Shown: positions 34,052 through 42,865, counted from the first letter of the stretch. The stretch: DNA of 64,000 nt from Hydrogenophaga sp. (GCF_019264445.1 NZ_JAHVAB010000084.1:62001-126000); one strand, 5' to 3'. Notes: a model not told the origin generated them from the sequence alone. Numbers and translations are program-made.

Positions 34052-34077
34052 TGGTTTGTTGTCCAGTGTGCGTTCAT

Positions 34078-34992
34078 TCACACTTTCGGGGGATCCGTGG
34101 GCGTCGAAAAGGAGCTGTCGCCAAAGTGGCTGTTTCCAAAGTGGCTGTTGCCCGATTGGCTGTTGCGGAAGTTGGTGTCACCCAGCACACCGAACTGACT
34201 GCGGTCATTGAGCACTTCGTCGACCAGATGAACGTCGATCAATCGGGCCTCTGCAGCAAATCCATAAACGAGTGCCGTGTCGCAGAGGATGTTGATGCTT
34301 CGCGGGATGCCTTGCGCGGCCTTCGCGATTTTTGAAGTGGCCAAAGGCGTGAACAACTGACGCTCTCGGCCGGCGACCTTCAGCCGGTGGTCAATGTAGT
34401 CACCGACTTCCACCGAATTCAGCGGCGAAATATAGAAATCGGCGGCGACGCGCTGCGCGAACTGTTGCAGCTCAGGCCGTTTGAGCAGCGTGCGCAGCTG
34501 AGGCTGACCGACGAGGACCACTTGCAACAGCTGGTCTTTGTCAGCGTTGATATTGGAAAGCATGCGCAGCGACTCCATCGCTGCCGGATTGACGTTTTGT
34601 GCCTCGTCAACGATGAGGACCACCCGGTTCTTCTTGCTGTATTCCGCGATCAGGAAACGTTGAAAGGCGTCGTAGCGCGCGACCGGCGATGTGCTTTCGT
34701 AGGGTTGACCGAAGGCCAGCATGATCCACTCGGTGAGGTCGGCGAGATCGGGGTGGGTATTCGTCACCAGCCCGACCTTGACATCGTTCCCCAGCTCATT
34801 GAGCAGCCTGCGGATCAGGGTGGTCTTGCCGCACCCGATATCACCGCAGATGACGGTGAAGCCAGCCCTGTTGTGAATGGCGTACTGCAACATGGTGTAG
34901 GCCAGGGAATGGCGCTTTCCCATGTAGAGGAAGTCGGGGTCTGGCTGGATGGAGAAGGGCTTTTCTTTCAAGCCGTAGAAGGATTCGTACAT
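34078..34992 (-). CDS. ExeA/GspA-like AAA+ ATPase of exopolysaccharide loci
   Basis: A 304-residue ATPase starting MYESFYGLKEKPFSI, the usual start of ExeA-family ATPases and of the relatives found in EPS/exosortase clusters. It has Walker A CGDIGCGKTTL near residue 48, Walker B VVLIVDEAQN near 125, and a sensor-type GIPRSINILCD near 235. The last 40 residues are a low-complexity Asn/Ser/Gly/Phe tail with NSHFGNSHFGDS repeats. These proteins are thought to energise or organise envelope assembly. It starts the leftward run that continues into the PKS. No exosortase or PEP-CTERM gene was seen in the window. Confidence 0.82.
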   Translation of the reverse strand: MYESFYGLKEKPFSIQPDPDFLYMGKRHSLAYTMLQYAIHNRAGFTVICGDIGCGKTTLIRRLLNELGNDVKVGLVTNTHPDLADLTEWIMLAFGQPYESTSPVARYDAFQRFLIAEYSKKNRVVLIVDEAQNVNPAAMESLRMLSNINADKDQLLQVVLVGQPQLRTLLKRPELQQFAQRVAADFYISPLNSVEVGDYIDHRLKVAGRERQLFTPLATSKIAKAAQGIPRSINILCDTALVYGFAAEARLIDVHLVDEVLNDRSQFGVLGDTNFRNSQSGNSHFGNSHFGDSSFSTPTDPPKV

Positions 34993-35207
34993 GTCGTGTG
35001 CGGTGGTGAATGCCGCAAATTCGGCAGCGATCGATAGGTTCCGCCAAAAGGGCCGGGAGGCAGCAAAACGAGGGGTTTGGTCGCTCGGTGAGGCGGATCG
35101 TCCAGCAAGCAGCCCCGCCTGTCCATCGATCCACTGTAAACATTATCGACTACGATCCCGCCACAAATCGCAACGGGCGGCGGCTGTGAATTCGATTGAC
35201 TGTACTT
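34993..35207. promoter_or_regulatory. Divergent intergenic region, AAA ATPase / WecG-like gene
   Basis: These 215 bases separate the leftward ATPase-PKS-NRPS unit from the rightward glycosyltransferase gene and must hold promoters in both directions. The segment around 35135-35165 is locally A/T-rich, which fits a -10 area, but I could not define convincing hexamer pairs. Confidence 0.4.
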
Positions 35208-35948
35208 ATGAACGATGTATGTGAAATATGTGGAGTGCCTGTCTCGCTGGGCGACCTGAACAGCCACGTCAGGCTGTTCACCGACCCCACGCTCAGAGCA
35301 GACGGAGCCTGGCTGCTCACGCTGAACACGGAAATGCTGGCTCGGGGCGTGCGCGAACCGGATTACTGGAATCTGGTCAAAAAGGCCGATGTCATCACGG
35401 CGGACGGGATGCCGCTGGTATGGGCGTCTCGAATCAAGTCCCCAAAGACGCCCATACCGGGCCGCACCACGGGTGTGGATCTTGTGGATGCGATCCTGCG
35501 CGGTGATGCCGTGGCGCCTTACGCCGTGATTGGTGGGAAAAGCCCGCTAAAAACCATTGAGCGCTATGGGCGTGTGGCGGTGGAGGCCTGCAAGTACGTG
35601 TTTGATGGTCGCGTGGACATGTCCGCGGAGCAGCTTGACTTGTTTTGTCGCGAATTGAGCCTTCGTGAGGTGCAAGTGGTGTTCATTGCCTTGGGTGTAC
35701 CCAAGCAGGATCAACTGGCTTTTGCGCTTCGCCAACGAATGCCGCGATTGATGCTGACCGGCATCGGCGGAACGTTCGAGATTCTCGGGCCAGAAGGCAG
35801 CCGAGCACCTCAGTGGATGCAAAAAACGGGCCTGGAGTGGGCGTTCCGCCTTTTCAACGAACCTGGGCGACTCTGGCGGCGTTATCTCATCCACTATCCC
35901 CGTGGCGTTTGGGCTTTGCTGAAGGATTGTGTGACCCTCGGGCGATGA
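35208..35948 (+). CDS. WecG/TagA/CpsF family glycosyltransferase
   Basis: A 246-residue enzyme of the GT26 family. The conserved core is TLNTEMLARG, KADVITADGMPLVWASR, GRTTGVDLVDAIL, VVFIALGVPKQD and GIGGTFEILGPEGSRAPQWMQKTGLEWAFRL, followed by the basic amphipathic tail (EPGRLWRRYLIHYP) that anchors such enzymes to the membrane. They add ManNAc, ManNAcA or glucuronate to a lipid-linked sugar, often as the second residue, so it may act right after the sugar-1-phosphate transferase. The start was set at ATG 35208; a TTG at 35196 is in frame. No strong ribosome binding site precedes either. Confidence 0.88.
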   Translation: MNDVCEICGVPVSLGDLNSHVRLFTDPTLRADGAWLLTLNTEMLARGVREPDYWNLVKKADVITADGMPLVWASRIKSPKTPIPGRTTGVDLVDAILRGDAVAPYAVIGGKSPLKTIERYGRVAVEACKYVFDGRVDMSAEQLDLFCRELSLREVQVVFIALGVPKQDQLAFALRQRMPRLMLTGIGGTFEILGPEGSRAPQWMQKTGLEWAFRLFNEPGRLWRRYLIHYPRGVWALLKDCVTLGR

Positions 35949-36480
35949 GGGGCGGTGCAGGCCCTGGTGCCGAAAAGGGTGAGCCGTCGAATTCGGCTGA
36001 TTCGTAAGCGGCCGCAACAATCGTATTTTGATCGGCGCGCTTTCTGCTAAGCGTTTTTGTACAGGACGATCCTCGCCCGCCGTCAGCCTCCCTGCAAGGG
36101 GCGGCCGCTTCCACGGACCACGTGGCGCTGCAGATTGCGCCTCTCGTCCGCATCGCTCACGCAACTTGTAACAAACGCCACCGAGACCGAATTTCGAGCC
36201 TCGATAATTGCGCCTTCGCATTGTGGATGTCGTGTGACCGTGTCGTTTGTCTCTGGTGTTTCAGGCTCAAAAAGCGTTGCGGGTATTGCATACCGCTCGA
36301 AGCTTGTGAGAGGCCGTTTGGCGGGTTCTCAGTGCTTTTGTAGCGCTGCATATCCCGTTCGTCGCCGTGACGTTATTCACGCTGACCGACCCTTGGAAAC
36401 TCTCACCCATGGCGATTCACAGCGCCCCCTTTAATCGAAGTTCGCATCAAAGCCCAGTCGTTTCCAGCAGGTCACCTTCC
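35949..36480. other. Long non-coding gap before the DUF1996 lipoprotein
   Basis: This is about 530 bases without a supported gene. Short open frames on both strands have no ribosome binding site or recognisable product. In-frame ATGs at 36409 and earlier could lengthen the next protein, but they would push the signal peptide inward. The stretch is less GC-biased than its surroundings around 36020-36060 and 36160-36300, so it may hold promoters or an untranslated leader. I found no hairpin strong enough to call. Confidence 0.4.
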
Positions 36481-37689
36481 ATGTCCAACCTCTCCCAACT
36501 TCGCACCCGCAGCTCGCAATTGGCCGCTGTATCGGTTCTTTTTTGCGGCGTCCTGTCCGCCTGCGGTGGTGGCGGCGGCGGTGACTCTGCCGCTGACCTT
36601 GAGGAAGCGCAGCGTGCTCGAAATCGCACGCCCACAACGGCACCTGCAAAGACTCCCGTGACGGCACCGGCACCGGCACCGGCACCGGCACCGACTACTT
36701 CACCGGCACCTGCACCTGCACCTGCACCTGCACCGGCGCCTGCACCTGCACCTGCACCGGCTCCTGCACCGGCTCCTGCCTCAATGATGCCGACGGTCAA
36801 TTCCGCCAGGATCCCAGCAAGCACGGCAGGCGCCAGCGCCGAAAGAGTCAGCACGACGGGCGAACGGCCGGGCGCTGGCGATGGCACGGGCGCTTTCCGG
36901 ACGGTTTGCGATTACAGCCACATGGCTTTCGACGACCCGATCGTGTATCCGGGGCAGCCAGGCCGCTCGCATTTGCACACCTTCTTCGGTAACACGGGTG
37001 TGACCGGCAATTCAACCGCCGCAACGATCGCAAACTCTGGAAACTCAACGTGTCGCGGTGGCATCGTGAACCGCAGCTCGTATTGGGTGCCATCAATGAT
37101 CGACACGCGTGACGGCACGCCGCTGAGACCTTCGGAATCACATTTCTATTACAAGACGGGCTACTACGGCGTGGTGCCAAGCTCTGTTCAAGTGTTGCCT
37201 GCAGGTCTTCGAATGATTGCAGGCGATGCGAAAAACACGACTTCGAGTGGTCCATTCGCCTACAGTTGCCACGGCGACAACATTGCTGCGCAGCAGGGCC
37301 CCGGTATCCCGAACTGCCCTGTGGGTTCTGAGGTCTGGCAACACATCTACTTCCCACAATGCTGGGACGGCGTGAACCTCGATTCGCCCGATCACAAGAG
37401 CCACATGGCATATCCGACGGCGGGTCGGGGTTGCCCTGCATCTCACCCGGTGCCGCTGCCTGAGATCACCTTCAACATTGTTTACCCGGTGACCGAGGCC
37501 AACGCACCTCTGCGCTGGCGCCTGTCCTCCGACAACTACGGTTCGAACCTCCCGGGAGGCTACTCCGCCCACGGGGACTGGTTCAACGGTTGGCGCGCAG
37601 ACATCATGGACACATTCGTCCGGAATTGCGATCGCCCCGCCATGGACTGCGGATCGCACATGCTGGGCGACGGTCGGGTGATCTATTGA
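36481..37689 (+). CDS. DUF1996 domain lipoprotein
   Basis: A 402-residue protein. The start at 36481 gives a signal peptide ending LSACGGGGGG, the same polyglycine lipobox style as the lipoprotein at 9851. Then comes a long Ala/Pro tether, encoded about 36660-36780, followed by a DUF1996 domain: YSHMAFDDPIVYPG, SHLHTFFGN, SYWVPSM, HIYFPQCWDGVNLDSPDHKSHMAYP, GYSAHGDWFNGW. DUF1996 occurs in secreted fungal and bacterial proteins and is proposed to have hydrolase or glycan-related activity, but none is established to my knowledge. Conserved His and Asp residues suggest an enzyme. Its place in a glycan locus suggests surface polysaccharide processing. Confidence 0.82.
   Translation: MSNLSQLRTRSSQLAAVSVLFCGVLSACGGGGGGDSAADLEEAQRARNRTPTTAPAKTPVTAPAPAPAPAPTTSPAPAPAPAPAPAPAPAPAPAPAPAPASMMPTVNSARIPASTAGASAERVSTTGERPGAGDGTGAFRTVCDYSHMAFDDPIVYPGQPGRSHLHTFFGNTGVTGNSTAATIANSGNSTCRGGIVNRSSYWVPSMIDTRDGTPLRPSESHFYYKTGYYGVVPSSVQVLPAGLRMIAGDAKNTTSSGPFAYSCHGDNIAAQQGPGIPNCPVGSEVWQHIYFPQCWDGVNLDSPDHKSHMAYPTAGRGCPASHPVPLPEITFNIVYPVTEANAPLRWRLSSDNYGSNLPGGYSAHGDWFNGWRADIMDTFVRNCDRPAMDCGSHMLGDGRVIY
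36664..36780 (+). repeat. Tandem hexanucleotide tract encoding (Ala-Pro)n
   Basis: Near-perfect repeats of GCACCG and GCACCT encode a long Ala-Pro linker between the lipid anchor and the DUF1996 domain. The unit is a multiple of three, so slippage changes tether length without a frameshift. Confidence 0.9.
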
Positions 37690-37705
37690 TGTTGCTGGAC
37701 CCCGG

Positions 37706-38344
37706 TCAAACCCGGGGTGCCGCGACAGTTTCCGTTGGCGGATTCAAAAGTGCCTTCGGCACCACGTATCTTGCGCCATGTGGCGCGGTCCATTCCAGGC
37801 GGATCCTCTGGTCTGCAGTGGGCAACTGGCTGACAACCACCTCCACGGGATAGAACCTGCCTGCAGCAAGCTCGACCAACTCGCCGGCGGTTGCGCCTTC
37901 GCCAGCGACCACTTTGCGCGCCACCAGCACCCTCATGTGCGGAGCATCGGCATGAAAACGGTACTTGCCACTCAAAGGCGCCTTGATCCACCCACTCCAG
38001 CGCACGGAGGCTGCTGCTGGCGCTGAAGTGCCTGCGGGCCATTGAACGGCCCCGTCGAAGTCGACCACTTCATCGACGCGAACCACCTGCGCGGTTCCGC
38101 GCAAGTCAGTTCCCGAGAAATACTCCGCCCGCAGACCTGTGCCCACGGCGTTGGCCGCCGTGCAGATGTCTGCGCGCTCGGCGGCGCGAAGCAGCTCTGC
38201 AGACATGCGATCGCCCGCACCTTCACGTTGGGCTGGCGCTGATCCGACGTGACGCCACACAAGCAGTGCTGCCACACTGGCCGCGACCAGGGTCAATGCG
38301 GTTCCGACAAGGATTCGCCGCGATGGAGTTGAAGATATCCGCAT
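37706..38344 (-). CDS. Membrane-anchored PA14-domain protein
   Basis: A 212-residue protein with one N-terminal transmembrane helix (residues about 10-30, no lipobox). It then has a PA14-like beta domain: GLRAEYFSGTDLRG, VRWSGWIKAPLSGKYRFHADAPHMRVLVARK and PVEVVVSQLPTADQRIRLEWTAP. PA14 domains bind carbohydrates in several glycosidases and adhesins. It is convergent with the DUF1996 gene (16-base gap) and points away from the export operon. A glycan-binding role in the periplasm is inferred. Confidence 0.75.
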   Translation of the reverse strand: MRISSTPSRRILVGTALTLVAASVAALLVWRHVGSAPAQREGAGDRMSAELLRAAERADICTAANAVGTGLRAEYFSGTDLRGTAQVVRVDEVVDFDGAVQWPAGTSAPAAASVRWSGWIKAPLSGKYRFHADAPHMRVLVARKVVAGEGATAGELVELAAGRFYPVEVVVSQLPTADQRIRLEWTAPHGARYVVPKALLNPPTETVAAPRV

Positions 38345-38436
38345 ACGTATGTGACTTTAGCCTCTGAGTCGCAGAACAGAAAGTCGGTTCCACTGGATGT
38401 CCATGCGCGTCGGCCGGCCGATCAGCCGCTTATTGT

Positions 38437-39300
38437 TCAGCGACCACGTGTCCATTGTGAAGAAGCGCGTCTCGACCGAACGGCGAGTGTCACCGCGGCA
38501 TAGACCACGAAACCCCAAGGCGCACGCAGGGCCATGCCGAGCACCATGCCCAGGGTCGGCGCCATTTTGCCTTCGTTGAGGAGCAGATGCGGCCACTTCT
38601 CTGCGATCTCTTTGACCCCTTGGTCCTGTCGGCGCCTGACCTTTACCAGGCGGCTGAATCCCTCAACCATGGGCCATTCGTAGGTGGCTGTCACGCCTTT
38701 GCGCTCATGCGGTGCGAAAAGCAATCGAACGTAGGTGTCGTCGGAAATGATGTCGGGAAACTTGCCCCACCGCGAACGGCCGGCTGCGTTGACAGCGAAG
38801 GCGCCAAATCCAGGTGCTTCGCTTTGAGCAAACGGCAGCATTTGCCAGAAACGTGCGTAGGCGCGAGTCACAGAAGACTGCGCTTTGGCAATGCGCGGGC
38901 TTCCGCTGGCGTAAAGAGGTGCTTCAGTGGCACTCAAGGCCTCGACCAGCATTCGGATCAAGCTCGGGCTCACCAGAACGTCGGCATCAAGGTACAAGCG
39001 CAGCTCACCGGCCGCAGTATCGTCGCCCACGTTCAGTGCATTGAGTTTTCCCGGCTGCGCAAGATCGATAACTTGAAGATCCCATCCGATGCGTGCAGCA
39101 GCGGATTCAAAGGAGCGAGCAACATCCACGGTCCGGTCTGTGCAGGCGTTGGCTACCACGAGCACCTGGACTGGCGTGTCCACAGGATCAGAGCCGAACA
39201 GCGCACGGAGGCAGGCGGCAAGGTACGCCTCCTCATTGTTGGCAGGCACGATGATCGCAAGTCCATGAGCGGCACGCTTGCTGGTGAGGGCTTGTGTCAT
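38437..39300 (-). CDS. Family 2 glycosyltransferase
   Basis: A 287-residue GT-A enzyme starting MTQALTSKRAAHGLAIIVPANNEE. It has VVANACTDRT, RLYLDADV (DxD nucleotide-sugar and metal motif, near residue 100), FPDIISDDTYVRLLF and RRRQDQG, the QxxRW-like position being changed. A C-terminal hydrophobic segment follows. The start at 39300 overlaps the stop of the upstream GT4 gene by 4 bases. A longer frame to 39474 lies inside that gene and was rejected. It is part of a leftward run of glycosyltransferases from 42083 to 38437. Confidence 0.84.
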   Translation of the reverse strand: MTQALTSKRAAHGLAIIVPANNEEAYLAACLRALFGSDPVDTPVQVLVVANACTDRTVDVARSFESAAARIGWDLQVIDLAQPGKLNALNVGDDTAAGELRLYLDADVLVSPSLIRMLVEALSATEAPLYASGSPRIAKAQSSVTRAYARFWQMLPFAQSEAPGFGAFAVNAAGRSRWGKFPDIISDDTYVRLLFAPHERKGVTATYEWPMVEGFSRLVKVRRRQDQGVKEIAEKWPHLLLNEGKMAPTLGMVLGMALRAPWGFVVYAAVTLAVRSRRASSQWTRGR

Positions 39301-40502
39301 GCCTGTCCTCGAAACAACCGGGCAAGCTTGCCCGCTTCCACGTCGATGTCGTGGCGCGCATTCACCCGCAGGCGTGCACGAGCGCCCATTTCCTGCATTC
39401 GGGAAATGTCGCAGCTCAACGCTTCGGCCAATGCGCATGCCAGAGCCTCGACATCCCCTGGCGCCACCAGCCACCCATCCTGGCCGTGCCGCACGAGCTC
39501 CGGGATACCCGCGACAGTGGTGGTGACCACAGGGCGTCCAAGGGCCATGGCCTCCATGATGACCACCGGGAGGCCTTCTGCAAAACTCGCCAGCACCATG
39601 GCTCTGGCTGCCAACATTTCTTCACGCACTTGCTGGCTGCTGATCCAGCCCGTGATGCGCACGTTGTCCTGCAAGCCGTATCGATGAATCATCGCCTCCA
39701 GCTCCTCGCGCATTTCCCCGTCGCCAGCGAGCACAAGTTCGAAATGAACGCCCTTGCCCTTTAGCAGATGCACGGCCTCCAGCAAGATGAGTTGCCCCTT
39801 CTGTTCGCAGAGTCGGCCCACGCAAACAAGGCGGGGCGTATCGGTCAGCACGGTTCGTTCAGCGCCCTCGTGGAAGCTCTTCTCCAAACCACAGTGCACG
39901 ACTTGAATGCGTTTCCAGTGTGCATGTGCTACCCAGCGGTAGAGTTGGCTGCGCCCGAATGAGCTGATGGCGGCGACGAATGCCGCACGCTCGATTTTCG
40001 TCCCGAGGTGAAGCGCTGTTGGTTGATCGAACTCCTCCGGTCCATGAACTGTGAACGAGTAGGGCGCTCCGCCCATCGTCCTGGCCAGCATGACGATCTC
40101 GCTTGAGTTCGTGCCAAAGTGGGCGTGTACGTGGTCGACGGGGCGTTGACGCAGCTGAGCCAGCATTCGACATGCTTCCGCCACGTAAACCAGGTGATAG
40201 GGGAGGGATCTGCCGGAGCCTCGACTCATGCTCCAGGCCAGACGCAGCGCCTGCAGGAAGGCAAACGGCGTGCGGAAAAACTGCGCGATCAGTGCCCCGA
40301 TCAGACCTTGCCAGCCATGACGCAAGACATAGAACGTCTTGCGTTGCTCCGTCACATCGTCCGGATCTACCAGCGGGTCAGCCCAGCCGCGCAAAGCGAA
40401 TCGCTGTACCTCGAATCCCGCGCGCTCCAAGGCCAGGATTTCTCTGCGAATGAAGCTATGGCTGACTTTGGGATATTGGTTGATGAAGTACGCGATTTTC
40501 AT
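39297..40502 (-). CDS. Family 4 glycosyltransferase (WcaL-like)
   Basis: A 401-residue GT-B enzyme. The N-terminus MKIAYFINQYPKVSHSFIRREILALER and the phrase HVHAHFGTNSSEI are typical of colanic-acid-type WcaL/AmsK transferases. The C-terminal donor domain has VCVGRLCEQKGQ, LVLAGDGEMR and ASFAEGLPVVIMEAMALGRPVV with the EGLPxxxxE motif, the second Glu being the usual donor-binding acid. It overlaps both neighbours by 4 bases, showing tight translational coupling. It probably adds one sugar of the repeat unit on the cytoplasmic face. Confidence 0.88.
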   Translation of the reverse strand: MKIAYFINQYPKVSHSFIRREILALERAGFEVQRFALRGWADPLVDPDDVTEQRKTFYVLRHGWQGLIGALIAQFFRTPFAFLQALRLAWSMSRGSGRSLPYHLVYVAEACRMLAQLRQRPVDHVHAHFGTNSSEIVMLARTMGGAPYSFTVHGPEEFDQPTALHLGTKIERAAFVAAISSFGRSQLYRWVAHAHWKRIQVVHCGLEKSFHEGAERTVLTDTPRLVCVGRLCEQKGQLILLEAVHLLKGKGVHFELVLAGDGEMREELEAMIHRYGLQDNVRITGWISSQQVREEMLAARAMVLASFAEGLPVVIMEAMALGRPVVTTTVAGIPELVRHGQDGWLVAPGDVEALACALAEALSCDISRMQEMGARARLRVNARHDIDVEAGKLARLFRGQA

Positions 40503-41068
40503 GGCTGTGATTGCCCTCTGGCGGTTGCGCCAACAATGATCGCCGTCAGAGAACCCATCTCAAGGATACAGTTCAACGACAGTCCTGCGAGATGTCTGCT
40601 CAGTGCCTCGTCCACTGCATGAAACGAGGCGGCCCGTATAGCGACGAATACGATCAATCCCGCCGTGCCCGCGCACGCCAGCCAGGTAGACCTTGGCGCC
40701 CCCCAAGCCAAGACGACCATTGCGGCGAAGACGGTTGCACCAACGACAGGCATGGCGGCAAGAAAAGCCTCCTGGTACTGCTGGCGTCCCTCGTACCAGC
40801 CGTGCGAATGGGCTGCCTTTCGCGCGATTTCCGTGAGCGCGGATTGAATGTCCAGTTGCTTGTTGATGCCCAGCAGGACCATGCCAGCCAGCAGGGTGTC
40901 CCAGACGAGCCTCTCGTGGTGGCTCAATGTGCGGTGGAGGTGGCCTGCGCGGCGCGTCACCCTGTAGCAGGCCCACGCTGCACAGATGTAAAGCAGAACG
41001 GTGATCCAGCCGCCCGGCGTGGGGTCGCCGATGCCAGGTGACCAGGCTCCGATCCATCCCTCGTTCAT
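40499..41068 (-). CDS. Small integral membrane protein of unknown function
   Basis: A 189-residue protein with about five hydrophobic segments (near residues 22-38, 55-72, 108-125, 130-150 and 165-182) and short charged loops. I recognise no family. It sits between two glycosyltransferase genes, overlapping the GT4 start by 4 bases and starting 16 bases after the next GT2 stop, so it belongs to this glycan unit. Possible roles are a membrane scaffold or a lipid-carrier accessory, but nothing in the sequence decides. Confidence 0.65.
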   Translation of the reverse strand: MNEGWIGAWSPGIGDPTPGGWITVLLYICAAWACYRVTRRAGHLHRTLSHHERLVWDTLLAGMVLLGINKQLDIQSALTEIARKAAHSHGWYEGRQQYQEAFLAAMPVVGATVFAAMVVLAWGAPRSTWLACAGTAGLIVFVAIRAASFHAVDEALSRHLAGLSLNCILEMGSLTAIIVGATARGQSQP

Positions 41069-41084
41069 GTGCCGCGCCCCACGA

Positions 41085-42083
41085 CTATTTGTATTCGATG
41101 AGCCGCCCGGAGCGTCCCAGCAGCTTGGTCAAGCCGAACTTGAGCACGCCCTGGGCTTCGGCAAACTTCCCGGCCACGCTGAAAAAAGCCAGGGCCGGCG
41201 ATCTGGTGCGAAAGGCGAGGCGAGCCCACTGCAAGGGATAGAGCAATGCCAGTGCGGCTGCACGAGGGTCGACTCCAACGACCAGGCCGGCAATCGCGAT
41301 AGGCAGAAGCAGTCCCCAAAGTACCGTGCGCGTCGTTTCTCGTACCCAGTGACGTTCGGGAGATGCGCCGTGCAGCCATGCGCCTTCGGCAAACGCGTGG
41401 CCTGCTCGCACGGTGCGGCGCCACCACTGTCCCCATCGGGTGATGGCAGCGTCGTGTCGCGTCATCTCGATATCCAACCGATGAATGCGCCACCCTTTTC
41501 TGCGCAGCCGCACGCACAACTCAGGCTCTTCTCCGGCAATCAGTTGGTCGCGATAACCGTTCACCTGAACCAGCGCATCGACGCGCATCAGCGCATCACC
41601 TCCGCAACTCAGCGCGTCGCCGATCGGGGTGTCCCATTCGAGATCGCACATCTGGTTGTAGATCGACGCCTCTGGATGACGTTCTCTGCGGCGGCCACAC
41701 ACCACGGCACAGTCCGGATGGGCATCGAGATACCGGCTCGCTTGATCGAGCCATCCTGGAACCACTTCACAGTCGCCATCAATAAACTGCACGTAGCGCG
41801 TTTGCGGGTGGGCATTGATCAGGAGGCGGTAGCCGGCATTTCGGGCGCGTGCAGCCGTAAAAGGTATGGCCATATCCAGGGCGAGCACCTCAGCCCCCAG
41901 ACCCTGAGCCATCTGCACCGATCCGTCGGTGGATCCCGAGTCCACGTAGACGGCTGCGGCAATAAACGGCACCACGGATTCGAGGCACACGCGCAGCCGA
42001 TCACCTTCATTGCGACCGATGACCACGGCACCTACGGACGGTGTGGGTCGCACTGTGTCGTTGTCGGAGTGTGGGGTATTCAC
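41085..42083 (-). CDS. Family 2 glycosyltransferase with C-terminal membrane segments
   Basis: A 332-residue GT-A enzyme. VGAVVIGRNEGDRLRVCLES, YVDSGSTDGS, FIDGDCEVVPGWLD (DxD equivalent DGD), CGRRRERHPEAS and GEEPELCVRLRRKGWRI mark the catalytic domain, and two hydrophobic stretches follow near the C-terminus. The start is uncertain. GTG at 42083 or GTG at 42053 both fit and neither has a clear ribosome binding site; the open frame to 42251 has no family-like residues. It is probably the first gene of the leftward glycosyltransferase run. Confidence 0.82.
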   Translation of the reverse strand: MNTPHSDNDTVRPTPSVGAVVIGRNEGDRLRVCLESVVPFIAAAVYVDSGSTDGSVQMAQGLGAEVLALDMAIPFTAARARNAGYRLLINAHPQTRYVQFIDGDCEVVPGWLDQASRYLDAHPDCAVVCGRRRERHPEASIYNQMCDLEWDTPIGDALSCGGDALMRVDALVQVNGYRDQLIAGEEPELCVRLRRKGWRIHRLDIEMTRHDAAITRWGQWWRRTVRAGHAFAEGAWLHGASPERHWVRETTRTVLWGLLLPIAIAGLVVGVDPRAAALALLYPLQWARLAFRTRSPALAFFSVAGKFAEAQGVLKFGLTKLLGRSGRLIEYK

Positions 42084-42301
42084 GATGTGGGCCAATCTGT
42101 TTGACTCGAGTCCGAGGAGGTCCCACCCAGTGTGTGGTTGTAAGCGCCATTGATGCGGTCCGTCCGGCGTCTGCTCACGCGACGCAGAGACTTTCGGGGT
42201 ACACCAAGAAAGCGGATGTAGTGTGCCATCGCAACGCACGGCGCCACCCAAGCGCAGCGGCTTCGCTCAAGCCGAATGAGGAGTTGTGTGACTTTGTTGC
42301 C

Positions 42302-42865
42302 TCAGGAGTCGAGGCGGGGTGCCGGCGGAGGTGCTTTCGGCGGCAGACAACGTGCGGGAATGCCAATGGCCGTGTGGCGTGCGGGCACATCCTGCAGCAC
42401 GACCGCATTCGCACCGATCACGGCATGCTCTCCCACGAAGACGGGTCCCAACAACTTGGCCCCCGCACCGATGTCGACGTGACCCGCGATGACAGGTGTT
42501 CCACCAGAAGCCAGTGTGCCTAGCGTGACCTGCTGAAAGATCAGGCAGTTGACGCCGATGCGAGCGTCAGGGTGGATCACGATGCCATTCGGGTGCGGGA
42601 GCAGGAGACCACCGCCAATCTGGCAGTTCACAGGGATGTCTGCGCCCGTGAGCGCGCTCCAGAAGCGGTGCCGGGCGGTGGCCCACAGGCGCAACGGATA
42701 CAACCAGGCGCCTCCGCTGCGCCAGCGCTGGTGGTCGCGAATGCTCTTCAACAGGCGCTTGCCAGGATTCCATTCCCCCGGGGCCAGTTGTTCGCGCTGC
42801 CAGTCGGGGGCTGAGGCGCTCAAGGGTTCGGCGGGCTGCTTGGGGTCATTCATCGCGACATTCAT
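42302..42865 (-). CDS. Hexapeptide-repeat O-acetyltransferase (serine acetyltransferase-like)
   Basis: A 187-residue left-handed beta-helix protein. Hexapeptide turns run from about residue 95 (IGGGLLLPHPNGIVIHPDARIG, VNCLIFQQVTLG, PVIAGHVDIGAGAKLLGPVFVG, AVIGANAVV) to the end, with the catalytic-type His in HPNGIVI. In CysE this fold acetylates serine, but such short versions in glycan loci (WcaB-like) usually acetylate sugars. The two lipoproteins with SGNH folds could act in the opposite direction. The start is ambiguous (TTG 42883, ATG 42865, ATG 42853). Confidence 0.82.
   Translation of the reverse strand: MNVAMNDPKQPAEPLSASAPDWQREQLAPGEWNPGKRLLKSIRDHQRWRSGGAWLYPLRLWATARHRFWSALTGADIPVNCQIGGGLLLPHPNGIVIHPDARIGVNCLIFQQVTLGTLASGGTPVIAGHVDIGAGAKLLGPVFVGEHAVIGANAVVLQDVPARHTAIGIPARCLPPKAPPPAPRLDS

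Noticed and set aside
35547-36221. 224-residue minus-strand frame across the WecG-like gene and the gap
   Set aside because: It crosses a conserved plus-strand gene, is Arg/Pro/Ser-rich and has no start signal.
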